Numbered from the stretch's first letter, positions 1 to 6,684 are shown. The stretch: 9,314 nt of DNA from Bifidobacterium breve (GCA_945900705.1 CAMDKJ010000055.1:1-9314); one strand, 5' to 3'. The notes: generated by a model not told the origin, from the letters alone. Numbers and translations: made by a program.

Positions 1-500
1 GCCCAATCCTCATCCGACTCGGCCTTGTGGATCATCGCCGATTTTCCGGTGTAATTTCCCCAATCCGGGGCGTAGTCAGGCCACGGCATAGCGGGATAGA
101 AAGCTGCAGCACAGGAAATGTGCTCACTGACGGTCGGCGCCAATAGCGCCAAGCCACCACCCATGCAAAAACCCATCGCCGCAACCTTGCCGGACGACAC
201 TTCAGGGCGGCCCACCAGGTACGCGGCGGCACCGGCAAGGTCGGCAGCCGCGGCTGATACCCGAAGGCCCATCATCAGTTTTTGGGCTTCGTCCGGCTCG
301 GTGGTCAAGGCCCCGCGGTAGTGATCCACCGCTAGTGCCACAAAACCCGCAGCGGCCAGCCGGCTAACGACTCCTTGAATATGAGGGACTAATCCCCACC
401 ACTCCTGAATGACGATGACACCCGGGCCCGCGCCCGACTTCGGGATGGCGATGACCCCGCCTACTTGCTCACCTTGGATCTCGATTTCGATATTTCGCAT
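1..500 (-). CDS. Dienelactone hydrolase family protein (3' end beyond window)
   Basis: An open frame runs from ATG at 500 to the window edge without a stop, giving 166 residues of a family that is usually about 220-260 long. It reads as an alpha/beta hydrolase of the dienelactone hydrolase family. The N-terminal strand is followed by the conserved QEWWGL segment (residues 32-37, with the family Glu at 33), and the nucleophile elbow GFCMGG has Cys112. Near the cut end, HKAESDEDW matches the region carrying the catalytic Asp (probably Asp163); the catalytic His would lie outside. Members hydrolyse small cyclic esters such as dienelactone in the cytoplasm, but many are of unknown substrate, so I do not assign one. 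The gene follows the LacI regulator after 91 bases and could be its target or simply co-transcribed. No good Shine-Dalgarno precedes the ATG. The frame upstream offers only a CTG before a stop at 558-560, so this start is the best choice. Confidence 0.88.
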   Translation of the reverse strand, partial: MRNIEIEIQGEQVGGVIAIPKSGAGPGVIVIQEWWGLVPHIQGVVSRLAAAGFVALAVDHYRGALTTEPDEAQKLMMGLRVSAAAADLAGAAAYLVGRPEVSSGKVAAMGFCMGGGLALLAPTVSEHISCAAAFYPAMPWPDYAPDWGNYTGKSAMIHKAESDEDW

Positions 501-553
501 ATTGCATTCTTGCCCATCGGGCGCGCTGACGTGGACTGACCCGCCCCACAGTT

Positions 554-604
554 CACTTCAATTTGCCGGTCACTTCAATTTGCCGGTCACTTCAATTTGC
601 CGGC
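554..604. repeat. Three tandem copies of a 17-bp unit at the lacI terminus
   Basis: The unit CACTTCAATTTGCCGGT occurs at 554-570 and 571-587 and, with only its last base changed, at 588-604. On the minus strand each copy carries the last codons and TGA stop of the LacI-family gene. Because 17 is not a multiple of three, the TGA triplets at 592-594, 575-577 and 558-560 fall in three different frames. The near-identity suggests a recent slippage or duplication event. It fills about half of the spacer before the hydrolase gene. Confidence 0.95.
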
Positions 605-1602
605 GGAGCTGTGGACCCACGAACAATTAGCTGGGTCGGCACTTGAACATGAGTTGGCACTTGCCCATCATCACTTCGGATCTGGCGCATTAAAGCCTCC
701 GCGGCAATACCCCCGAGCTCTTGCACCGGTTGCGCAACCGTCGTTAGGTCAAGTAGTTCAGACATATCGTGACCGTCGATACCGGCGATGGAGATATCGC
801 GGCCCGGTTGCAGACCGTGGCTCCGTAGTGATCTCATGGCTCCAAAAGCCATTTCATCGGACATCGCAAATACCGCGGTCGGTCGCTCACCCTGGGCTAG
901 GAGTTTCGTCATCGCACTCTCACCACCGGCAATCGTGAAGTAGCCGCGGGTTTCAAGGGCGGGGTCGACAGCCAAACCGGCTTCCCGCATCGAATCGGTG
1001 AAGCCCAGGTAGCGCGCATGGGGTGCGGTGAAAAACTCACCCGGTGGAGCCCCGCTGATTACCGCTATGCGCCGGTGGCCGAGGTTGATCAGATGTTGGG
1101 TGGCGGTGCGCGCGGCTGCTACGTCATCGATGCCGGCCGTAGAAACCCCGGCAATCGCTGCCCCGATGAGGCTCGTTGGCAAGTGGAGTGACAACACACT
1201 CTGCAATTGCGCATCCTGCGGTGCCAGTGCGATGGTGATGACACCATCCACTCGCCGATTAAGGCGTGGTGCAACGAGGTTACGCGGCACCGGGCTGGAT
1301 TCGTCGCCAACGCTCATGAGCAGTAGATCCATACCGGCTTGCTGCAGAACGGCTTCAACACCCGAGAGCACGGTGGAGAAATACCATCCGGCCACCTGCG
1401 GTGTTACTACTCCGATGCTGCCGGTACGGCCACTTGCTAAACGCGAAGCACTAGGTGAGATGACATAGTCCATCGAAAGTGCAACCGCTTTGACCTTGGC
1501 GCGCGTGGTTTCATCAACATTAGGCAGGCCGCGTAGGGCGCGTGAGACCGTTGCGGTTGAGACCCCCGCCGCCTCTGCTACATCTCGAATCGTTATGGTC
1601 AT
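592..1602 (-). CDS. LacI-family transcriptional regulator
   Basis: This is a 336-residue protein of normal length for LacI/GalR repressors. The N-terminal helix-turn-helix covers residues about 3-22 (IRDVAEAAGVSTATVSRAL), followed by the hinge region (SPSASRLASGRTGSIGVV), which is somewhat diverged from the usual N-x-x-A-R-x-L pattern. A periplasmic-binding-protein-like sensor domain fills the rest, ending in the typical VPTQLIVRGST strand. The family binds palindromic operators as dimers or tetramers and releases them on sugar or nucleoside binding; the ligand cannot be read here. The ATG at 1602 is preferred over the in-frame GTG at 1608, because the strong GAAGGGGGG lies exactly five bases before the ATG and overlaps the GTG. 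It follows the Ppx gene by 23 bases and precedes the dienelactone hydrolase, which is a plausible target. I found no convincing LacI-type palindrome in the adjacent spacers. Confidence 0.93.
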   Translation of the reverse strand: MTITIRDVAEAAGVSTATVSRALRGLPNVDETTRAKVKAVALSMDYVISPSASRLASGRTGSIGVVTPQVAGWYFSTVLSGVEAVLQQAGMDLLLMSVGDESSPVPRNLVAPRLNRRVDGVITIALAPQDAQLQSVLSLHLPTSLIGAAIAGVSTAGIDDVAAARTATQHLINLGHRRIAVISGAPPGEFFTAPHARYLGFTDSMREAGLAVDPALETRGYFTIAGGESAMTKLLAQGERPTAVFAMSDEMAFGAMRSLRSHGLQPGRDISIAGIDGHDMSELLDLTTVAQPVQELGGIAAEALMRQIRSDDGQVPTHVQVPTQLIVRGSTAPPAN

Positions 1603-1607
1603 ATTCA

Positions 1608-1616
1608 CCCCCCTTC
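1608..1616 (-). promoter_or_regulatory. Ribosome binding site deciding the lacI start
   Basis: The minus strand reads GAAGGGGGG, followed by TGAAT and then ATG. The five-base spacing favours the ATG at 1602; the upstream GTG at 1606-1608 would share its first base with the site itself. This is the strongest Shine-Dalgarno in the left series, so the regulator may be translated independently of the genes before it. Confidence 0.7.
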
Positions 1617-1625
1617 AGCTGCAAG

Positions 1626-2555
1626 CTAGCTACCCTGCAATGCCAATGTATAAACGATGCCATCTAAGATATCGGTTTCGGAAACGACCACCTCGGTGCT
1701 GCCGGTAGCTCGCACAATGGCCCGAAGCACCAGTGCGCCTGCACCGATGACATCAACGCGGCCCGGGTGCATAAAAGGCAATTCAGCTCGGTTCGCCTTG
1801 GTCATGGCGAGTAATCGCGAGGTCACTTCCTCAACTTGCGCAGCGGTAATGATGGAGCCGTGCAACAACGCCGGGTCGTATTCGGGTAGTTCAAAGGCCA
1901 TTGCCGCCACGGTTGTCACTGAACCGGCGAGCCCTACCAAACTGGCAGCGTGATCCAACGGCACCGCGGCTCGTACCGAATCAAGTGCCTTTGCAAGATC
2001 AGTTTCAGCTGCCGCGATCTGCTCAGGAGTTGCTGGATCACTAAGCAAGTGGCGTTCAGCAAAACGCACACAGCCGATATCGACACTGATTCGGTTGGTG
2101 GGTTTCGCCGCCCCCAAGACAAACTCGGTGGAACCACCACCGATGTCGACAACAAGCGCTGGCAGCTTAACTAAACCTTCAGGTAAACCTCGAATTGCGC
2201 CCATAAATGAAAGTTCAGCTTCCTCATCACCACTGATTACATCAGGCTCAATTCCAAGTCGAAGGCGCACCCCGGCCACAAACTCCTCACGGTTTCGCAC
2301 ATCTCGACTTGCTGAAGTCGCAACAAATCTAATCTGCTCAATACTCGATTGCTCGATTAAGTCTGCGTACTCATCTAACGCAGCGAATGTTCGCTCTAGT
2401 GCCTCGGTTGAAAACTCGCCACTGCGATCAACCCCCTCACCCAAGCGCACAATCCGCATGAGACGCACCTGCTCATGCAATACCCCTGCGTCATCAACAT
2501 CGGCTATGAGCAACCGAATCGAATTGGTCCCGCAATCAATGGCGGCTAAACTCAT
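1626..2555 (-). CDS. ppx: Ppx/GppA-family phosphatase (exopolyphosphatase)
   Basis: This 309-residue protein of the ASKHA fold hydrolyses polyphosphate from its ends and/or pppGpp in the cytoplasm, linking phosphate storage with the stringent response. Visible family motifs are the N-terminal phosphate loop IDCGTNSIRLL (residues 6-16), ATSASRDV (79-86), the segment SGDEEAELSF with the catalytic-type Glu (108-117), the second phosphate loop VVDIGGGSTEFV (135-146) and the adenosine-type motif VGLAGSVTTVAAM (207-219). The length fits the short two-domain form seen in Actinobacteria, without the C-terminal HD-like domain of the E. coli enzyme. The ATG overlaps the stop of the DUF501 gene as ATGA, and GGTGA just upstream can serve as ribosome binding site. 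DUF501-ppx adjacency is a known actinobacterial arrangement. Whether polyphosphate or pppGpp is the preferred substrate cannot be told from sequence. Confidence 0.93.
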   Translation of the reverse strand: MSLAAIDCGTNSIRLLIADVDDAGVLHEQVRLMRIVRLGEGVDRSGEFSTEALERTFAALDEYADLIEQSSIEQIRFVATSASRDVRNREEFVAGVRLRLGIEPDVISGDEEAELSFMGAIRGLPEGLVKLPALVVDIGGGSTEFVLGAAKPTNRISVDIGCVRFAERHLLSDPATPEQIAAAETDLAKALDSVRAAVPLDHAASLVGLAGSVTTVAAMAFELPEYDPALLHGSIITAAQVEEVTSRLLAMTKANRAELPFMHPGRVDVIGAGALVLRAIVRATGSTEVVVSETDILDGIVYTLALQGS

Positions 2556-3061
2556 AGTTGGTCACCGCACGGATTCGCGATCCACCAAGGAGCCAGGGCC
2601 GCCAGTACCTCATCACCAAGTGGGTTAACCCCGGGGCCGGATGCCAAAGAGTGTGCCGCGAGAACGTGTAGGCATTTAACCCGGTTCGGCATGCCCCCGG
2701 CGCTAATACCAGCCAACTCAGCCACCTCTTCAATTGCTAATCGATCGGCCAAATATTGTTCGTGGGCGGTGGCATATTGCCCCGCCAATTCGGGGTCTGT
2801 TGCTAACCGCTGCTCCATCGTGCGCATCAAGCCACTTGCTTCGAGGGTCCCGATGGCACCGGCTAACCGCGGGCAGGTGGCGTAATACAAAGTAGGAAAC
2901 GGGGTGCCATCATCAAGGCGCGGCGTAGTTCGAACTACATCAGGGGCACCGCATGGGCAGCGGTGCGCAACCTGCATCTCACCACGCGGTGCGCGACCTA
3001 ATTGCACTTCGACTAAGTCAATATCTCGCCCAGATGCCGGCTCCTTAGAAGGGGTGGTCAT
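2552..3061 (-). CDS. DUF501 family protein
   Basis: This 169-residue protein belongs to DUF501, an uncharacterised and mainly actinobacterial family. Recognisable signatures are QLGRAPRG (20-27), the Cys pair HRCPCGAP (33-40), FPTLYYATCP (55-64), and the highly conserved GGMPNRVKCLHVLAAHSLA (122-140) followed by GVNPLGDEV. Cys35, Cys37, Cys63 and Cys130 with His131 and His136 could form a metal or redox site; that is inference. No signal peptide or membrane helix is seen. It overlaps the amidase stop and the ppx start by four bases (ATGA) at both ends, so all three are probably translated by coupling. In many Actinobacteria this gene sits between an ftsB/divIC-type cell-division gene and ppx; here the upstream neighbour is a cell-wall amidase. 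Function remains unknown. Confidence 0.9.
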   Translation of the reverse strand: MTTPSKEPASGRDIDLVEVQLGRAPRGEMQVAHRCPCGAPDVVRTTPRLDDGTPFPTLYYATCPRLAGAIGTLEASGLMRTMEQRLATDPELAGQYATAHEQYLADRLAIEEVAELAGISAGGMPNRVKCLHVLAAHSLASGPGVNPLGDEVLAALAPWWIANPCGDQL

Positions 3062-3798
3062 TTGAAGAACCTATCCACCCCGGCCAGCAGCCAGGTCGCG
3101 TAATCACGTTGACCCGCCGTAGTAATCATCAGGGCGGCATCTTGCTTGTTCCGCATATTTCCTACTTCGACTATTACCGTGGGCACATCACTGAAATTCA
3201 AGGTTGACTGTTCACGGCTAACCATGCGCTGCCCAGCGATATAAGTTGAAGGTGGCGCGCCAGCCGCCTTCATCCCGGCGATCATGTCAGCGGCTAAACT
3301 CCTATCGACTTCGATCACGTCATCGGTCCAGCCCTTGATCCGAACCGGCTCGATGACAAAGAATCCGCGGCCACCTGATGGCCCACCATCGGCATGGATA
3401 CTGACCATGGCATCTGCTTTTGCCGCGTTGGCTATACCAGCCCGATCCCAAACGCACGGACCCCATTTTGAGCGTGAGTTGGAATCGCGCGTCAGCACCA
3501 CCGTGGCGCCCTGCGACTCCAGCAACTGCCGTAGTTGCTTTGCGATCTTCCAGTTCAAAGTGGCCTCTGGGAATCCGGCGTTAGTCGCTGTCCCGGTTGT
3601 GTTGCAGCCCTTAACTATGGCCCCATTGAACTTGGTGGCATTGATCTCATCGGCGAACTCTGGTGCACCATTGCCCAGCTGATGGCCCGGATCAATAACT
3701 ATGGTTTTTCCACTCAGTGGGCCTTCAAGCGCCTGCACATTAGGTGCGGCACTAAAGCAAATACCTATCGCTACCAGTGCGGCGATCATTAAGCGCAT
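3058..3798 (-). CDS. Secreted N-acetylmuramoyl-L-alanine amidase (Amidase_3)
   Basis: This zinc amidase cleaves the bond between N-acetylmuramic acid and L-alanine in peptidoglycan. The ATG at 3798 gives 246 residues; a GTG one codon upstream (3801) is also possible. A short basic start and hydrophobic stretch (about residues 2-22) end in NVQA/LEG, a good signal-peptidase I site, so it acts outside the membrane. The catalytic domain shows Zn ligands in IDPGHQ (His39), FPEATLN (Glu78) and SIHAD (His135), and the catalytic Glu in VEVGNMRN (Glu211). The insertion between the first two ligands has CNTTGTATNAG, and a second Cys follows in GPCVWDR. I recall this pair from an actinobacterial subfamily, and an exported disulfide is plausible. 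No cell-wall-binding domain is attached. Its start overlaps the argA stop (TGATG), and its stop overlaps the DUF501 start (ATGA). Confidence 0.9.
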   Translation of the reverse strand: MRLMIAALVAIGICFSAAPNVQALEGPLSGKTIVIDPGHQLGNGAPEFADEINATKFNGAIVKGCNTTGTATNAGFPEATLNWKIAKQLRQLLESQGATVVLTRDSNSRSKWGPCVWDRAGIANAAKADAMVSIHADGGPSGGRGFFVIEPVRIKGWTDDVIEVDRSLAADMIAGMKAAGAPPSTYIAGQRMVSREQSTLNFSDVPTVIVEVGNMRNKQDAALMITTAGQRDYATWLLAGVDRFFK

Positions 3799-4289
3799 CA
3801 CAAGATCAGAAGCATCCGGCGATTGCCCAAGGTGTTGGGTTTAACCCGTTCAAGATCAAGGAACTCCGCGACGCCCTCGTCGTAGGACTGTAAAAGCTGC
3901 TCAAATACCGCGTGCTCAACGGGTGCACCTTCAATCTCGACAAAGCCGTGTCGGCCAAAGAATTCGGTCTCAAAGGTGAGGCAAAATACCCTTTTGATAC
4001 CAAGGTTTCTGGCTCGCTCCAACTGCGCACTCAGAATTTTCGACCCGACACCACTTCGCCGATAGTCCGGATGCACGGCCAAGGTGCGAACCTCGGCGAG
4101 ATCCTCCCACATCACATGCAAAGCACCGCAGCCAACAACTTCGTCACCGGCGTCTGCTACCAGAAACTCTTGGACATCTTCATAAAGTGTGACGGTTGCC
4201 TTAGAAAGCAAGCGACCATTTGGTGCGTATGCGTCAACCATGCCGCGGATGGCCCGAACATCACCGGTTTGAGCAGGGCGGATTTGCAC
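3798..4289 (-). CDS. argA: Amino-acid N-acetyltransferase (N-acetylglutamate synthase, GNAT)
   Basis: The product is a 163-residue single-domain GNAT enzyme that should transfer acetyl from acetyl-CoA to glutamate, the first step of arginine synthesis. It resembles, from memory, the short mycobacterial enzyme Rv2747 along its whole length. Shared features are VTLYEDVQEFLVA (33-45), VVGCGALHVMWEDLAEVRTLAV (51-72), the acetyl-CoA loop HPDYRRSGVG (73-82), LTFETEFFGRHGF (104-116) with EIEG after it, and the end KPNTLGNRRMLLIL. It lacks the kinase-like regulatory domain of classical ArgA. The GTG start at 4289 is set by AAGGGG five bases upstream, which overlaps the lysS stop codon. It lies nine bases after lysS and overlaps the amidase start, so it is not with other arg genes here. 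A related GNAT acetylating another amino acid is possible but less likely. Confidence 0.87.
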   Translation of the reverse strand: MQIRPAQTGDVRAIRGMVDAYAPNGRLLSKATVTLYEDVQEFLVADAGDEVVGCGALHVMWEDLAEVRTLAVHPDYRRSGVGSKILSAQLERARNLGIKRVFCLTFETEFFGRHGFVEIEGAPVEHAVFEQLLQSYDEGVAEFLDLERVKPNTLGNRRMLLIL

Positions 4290-4294
4290 GCTAA

Positions 4295-4300
4295 CCCCTT
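4295..4300 (-). promoter_or_regulatory. argA ribosome binding site embedded in the lysS stop
   Basis: On the minus strand the lysS stop TAA supplies the first bases of AAGGGG, which is five bases from the GTG start of argA. Ribosomes ending lysS therefore terminate directly on the next gene's binding site, which supports coupled translation and the choice of GTG at 4289. Confidence 0.65.
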
Positions 4301-5816
4301 ACCTTTCCGGCTTCACGAGCGGGAACAAAATAGTCTCACGTATACCCAATCCCGTTAGTGTCATCAGCAAGCGATCAATGCCCAAACCCACCCCACCGGT
4401 GGGCGGCATCCCATGCTCAAGGGCGCGCAGGAAATCCTCGTCAAGTGGCATGGCCTCAGCATCACCGCGCGCACCGAGTGCCGCCTGCTCGGTAAGCCGC
4501 TGGCGTTGAATTACAGGGTCAACAAGTTCCGAGTAGCCGGTGGCTTGTTCGTAGCCATTGATATACAAATCCCATTTTTCGACTTTGCCGGCATCGGTGC
4601 GATGGTCACGCACTAACGGTGAAGTGTCGACGGGGAAATCAATCACGAATGTTGGTCGACCTTCAAAGCTATCGATGACATAGTGCTCAAATAGTTCTTC
4701 AACAAACTTGCCGGGAACCGCGGTAGGTTCTACTGAAATGCCAGCCGCATCACACCAGCTTTGGAGTTGCTCACGCGAAGTCTCGGGTGTTACTTGGGTA
4801 CCAACCGCAGCCGAAACTGATTCATAAAGTGAAACCTCGGGCCAGGCCCCCGATAAATCATGCACTGAGCCGTCTGGATGCGTCACCTGCTCACTGCCAA
4901 ACGCGGCCAGGGCCGCAGCCTGAATTAGCTCGCGCGTGATGGTAGCCATCACTCGGTAGTCGGCGTAGGCCTCGTAGAATTCGAGCATCGCGAATTCAGG
5001 TGAATGAGTGGAGTCGGCCCCTTCATTACGGAAGTTTCGGTTGATTTCATAGACCCGCTCGAGCCCACCTACTACCGCGCGCTTAAGGAACAACTCGGGA
5101 GCAATACGCAAGAACAACTGCAGGTCAAATGCATTAGAGGTGGTGACAAATGGCCGCGCGGTGGCCCCACCGTGCATGGTCTGCAGCATTGGAGTTTCAA
5201 TCTCCAGATACCCACGAGCATCTAGTGACTTCCGGATAGCCGCAACCGTCGCCACCCGCGTTCGAGCAATCTGACGAGCCTCCGGGCGCACGATTAAATC
5301 GACATAGCGCTGGCGCACCCGAGACTCTTCGCTCAGTGGTTTATGGGCTACCGGTAGTGGACGCAGCGCTTTGGCCGCCATGAGCCAAGCATCGGCGAGC
5401 ACCGAAAGCTCTCCACGTTTTGAGGTGATCACCTCACCGTGTATGAACACATGGTCGCCGATATCAACCAGATCTTTCCAAAGATCCAAAGGGCCTTCAC
5501 CAACCCCAGCGAGTGAAACCATCGCTTGGATTTCAGTGCCGTCACCGGCCCGCAGCGTTGCAAAGCAGAGCTTGCCGGTATTGCGTTGGAAAATTACCCG
5601 CCCGGCGATACCTACTTTCTCGCCTGTTTGGTGGTCTATCGGCAAATCCGGGTAGGCCGCGCGGACGGACGCAATTGTCGTGGTAACCGGCACCTGAACC
5701 GGGTAGGCCTCTATCCCAGCTACACCCAGCCGATCGCGCTTATCGCGCCTGATCCGCATTTGCTCGGGCAGATCGACCTCGGGGCCCAGTTCTTGGTCGG
5801 TTCTTTCGGTGGCCAT
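4299..5816 (-). CDS. lysS: Lysyl-tRNA synthetase, class II
   Basis: The enzyme charges tRNA-Lys with lysine and is essential in the cytoplasm. From ATG at 5816 it has 505 residues, normal for class II LysS. The N-terminal OB-fold anticodon-binding domain covers about residues 68-155 (VGIAGRVIFQRNTGKL onward). The catalytic domain follows, with motif 1 around GYLEIETPML (202-211), motif 2 including FRNEG (262-266) and HSPEFAMLEFYEAYADY, the lysine-site segment KWDLYINGYEQATGYSEL, and motif 3 GGVGLGIDRLL (474-484). The reading frame stays open to 5948, but the upstream codons do not look like LysS. The start codon has no clear Shine-Dalgarno and lies 11 bases after a small leader ORF that has a strong one. 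It heads the series lysS-argA-amidase-DUF501-ppx-lacI-hydrolase. In other Actinobacteria lysS is often near coaX, which here lies about 3 kb away. Confidence 0.95.
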   Translation of the reverse strand: MATERTDQELGPEVDLPEQMRIRRDKRDRLGVAGIEAYPVQVPVTTTIASVRAAYPDLPIDHQTGEKVGIAGRVIFQRNTGKLCFATLRAGDGTEIQAMVSLAGVGEGPLDLWKDLVDIGDHVFIHGEVITSKRGELSVLADAWLMAAKALRPLPVAHKPLSEESRVRQRYVDLIVRPEARQIARTRVATVAAIRKSLDARGYLEIETPMLQTMHGGATARPFVTTSNAFDLQLFLRIAPELFLKRAVVGGLERVYEINRNFRNEGADSTHSPEFAMLEFYEAYADYRVMATITRELIQAAALAAFGSEQVTHPDGSVHDLSGAWPEVSLYESVSAAVGTQVTPETSREQLQSWCDAAGISVEPTAVPGKFVEELFEHYVIDSFEGRPTFVIDFPVDTSPLVRDHRTDAGKVEKWDLYINGYEQATGYSELVDPVIQRQRLTEQAALGARGDAEAMPLDEDFLRALEHGMPPTGGVGLGIDRLLMTLTGLGIRETILFPLVKPER

Positions 5817-5827
5817 GGGACCCAAGG

Positions 5828-5905
5828 CTATCTGGCTATCCCAATAAGATGGCGAAGCGCTGGGTCGCGCCAACGAATAGGTTGGTCTGGGCTGCGACGA
5901 CGCAT
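5828..5905 (-). CDS. Possible 25-residue leader peptide upstream of lysS
   Basis: On the minus strand AGAGGAG stands five bases before ATG at 5905, which opens 25 codons ending in TAG at 5828-5830, 11 bases before the lysS ATG and in another frame. The peptide is strongly basic (it begins MRRRSPDQP, with 7 Arg and 1 His, no Lys) and has no membrane segment. The good ribosome binding site contrasts with the SD-less lysS start, so translation of lysS could depend on ribosomes finishing this ORF. It is not a classic attenuator, because it has no lysine codons, although runs of arginine codons could sense ribosome speed. I recognise no homologue. A chance ORF in a GC-rich spacer is the main alternative. 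Confidence 0.4.
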   Translation of the reverse strand: MRRRSPDQPIRWRDPALRHLIGIAR

Positions 5906-5910
5906 GGGAA

Positions 5911-5917
5911 CTCCTCT
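5911..5917 (-). promoter_or_regulatory. Strong Shine-Dalgarno of the leader ORF
   Basis: AGAGGAG on the minus strand, five bases from ATG at 5905, is the best match to the 16S anti-SD in the divergent spacer. No comparable site precedes the lysS start 89 bases downstream. Its presence is the main argument that the small ORF is translated. Confidence 0.5.
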
Positions 5918-5996
5918 TATGCAGCGCCACCGCGGTCGCGTAAAACAAAGGGCCCGATCATGCGTGACCTTTGTCCTATTCCCTTATGGTCTACCT

Positions 5997-6674
5997 ATGC
6001 CGCTCGTTACTTACCCGCCGATCCGGGCGGTCATCTTCGATATTCATTCAACGCTAATCGATCAAGGCTCAGCCGCCCAATGGTTGGAAGCCGCACTCCG
6101 GTCCACCCCACACAATTTGACTAACCTAGAACGCACTGAGTTAACCGATTTCCTTGACCTAATCTGGGAAGGCGCTCGGATAAGTGACCCACAGAGCCTG
6201 CGCGACCTCTCATTCGCCGATCATGAAAGAATTTTTCACGAACTGCTGCAAGCTGGGCCTGGGGTTGACCAAACACTCGCAGTATCCCTTTATGAGGTAA
6301 TGCTCGATGTCTGGAAAGCCTATGACGACGCTGTCCCGACCTTGTATGCCCTGAAAAAAGCAGGGATAAAGATCTGCCTACTTTCAAACGCTGGCGTACC
6401 CATTCGAGACGTACTTGACCGTGAGGGCATCACCCCATTAGTTGACGCCGTGGTGCTGTCCTACGAAGTCGGCTGCGTCAAGCCCGACCCACGCATCTTC
6501 ACCGCGGCCCTTGCCGCAATTGATTGCGACCCCAACGAGACCTTGATGGTCGGAGATAGTGGGCGCGATGACACCGGCGGTTTGGAACTCGGCCTACGCA
6601 CCCTGATAATTCCGCGCACCTGGGGGCCGGTGCACGGCCTGGCGGTAGTTACCAAGCTGGTATTACCGAACTAA
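5997..6674 (+). CDS. HAD-superfamily hydrolase with altered motif I
   Basis: This 225-residue haloacid dehalogenase-like protein has a helical cap of subclass I size (about residues 22-110). Motif I reads FDIHSTL: the nucleophile Asp15 is present, but position 17, normally the general acid/base Asp in phosphatases, is His. The other motifs are intact: LLSNAG with Ser130 (motif II), CVKPDPRIF with Lys162 (motif III), and VGDSGRDD with Asp187, Asp191 and Asp192 (motif IV). Family members are mostly phosphatases; those with other residues at motif I +2 include dehalogenases and phosphonatases, so the reaction is open. ATG at 5997 is chosen because the HAD fold begins right after it; the upstream open frame is antisense to lysS. 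No Shine-Dalgarno is present and a leaderless start is likely. It stands alone on its strand and converges on the GH18 gene with 10 bases between stops. Confidence 0.85.
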   Translation: MPLVTYPPIRAVIFDIHSTLIDQGSAAQWLEAALRSTPHNLTNLERTELTDFLDLIWEGARISDPQSLRDLSFADHERIFHELLQAGPGVDQTLAVSLYEVMLDVWKAYDDAVPTLYALKKAGIKICLLSNAGVPIRDVLDREGITPLVDAVVLSYEVGCVKPDPRIFTAALAAIDCDPNETLMVGDSGRDDTGGLELGLRTLIIPRTWGPVHGLAVVTKLVLPN

Positions 6675-6684
6675 CCGCAAGCAC

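Larger units (their letters stand above)
5817..5996. promoter_or_regulatory. Divergent spacer between lysS and the HAD gene
   Basis: These 180 bases must hold the promoters for the minus-strand lysS series and the plus-strand HAD gene. On the plus strand TATGGT at 5985-5990 lies six bases before the HAD ATG at 5997, a spacing that fits a -10 box of a leaderless transcript; no good -35 box is seen. On the minus strand the CATAAG-like hexamers near 5917-5922 and 5983-5988 are weak -10 candidates. Next to lysS there is a tandem 8-base repeat, GATAGCCA then GATAGCC, on the minus strand. Promoter positions are guesses. Confidence 0.4.

Noticed and set aside
1028..1468. Plus-strand ORF of 146 codons inside lacI
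   Set aside because: It is antisense to a well-supported LacI gene, and its Ser/Arg/Thr-rich composition is that of a shadow frame.
5817..5948. Longer lysS start at 5948
   Set aside because: The extra 44 residues look like spacer translation (Ser/Pro-rich), are not part of known LysS proteins, and would overlap the leader ORF in another frame.
5526..5960. T-box or other lysine-sensing riboswitch before lysS
   Set aside because: The divergent spacer is only 180 bases, and I found no specifier loop, T-box consensus or terminator/antiterminator pair in it.
5526..5996. In-frame upstream extension of the HAD ORF
   Set aside because: This part lies antisense to lysS, shows no HAD features, and the family fold starts just after the ATG at 5997.
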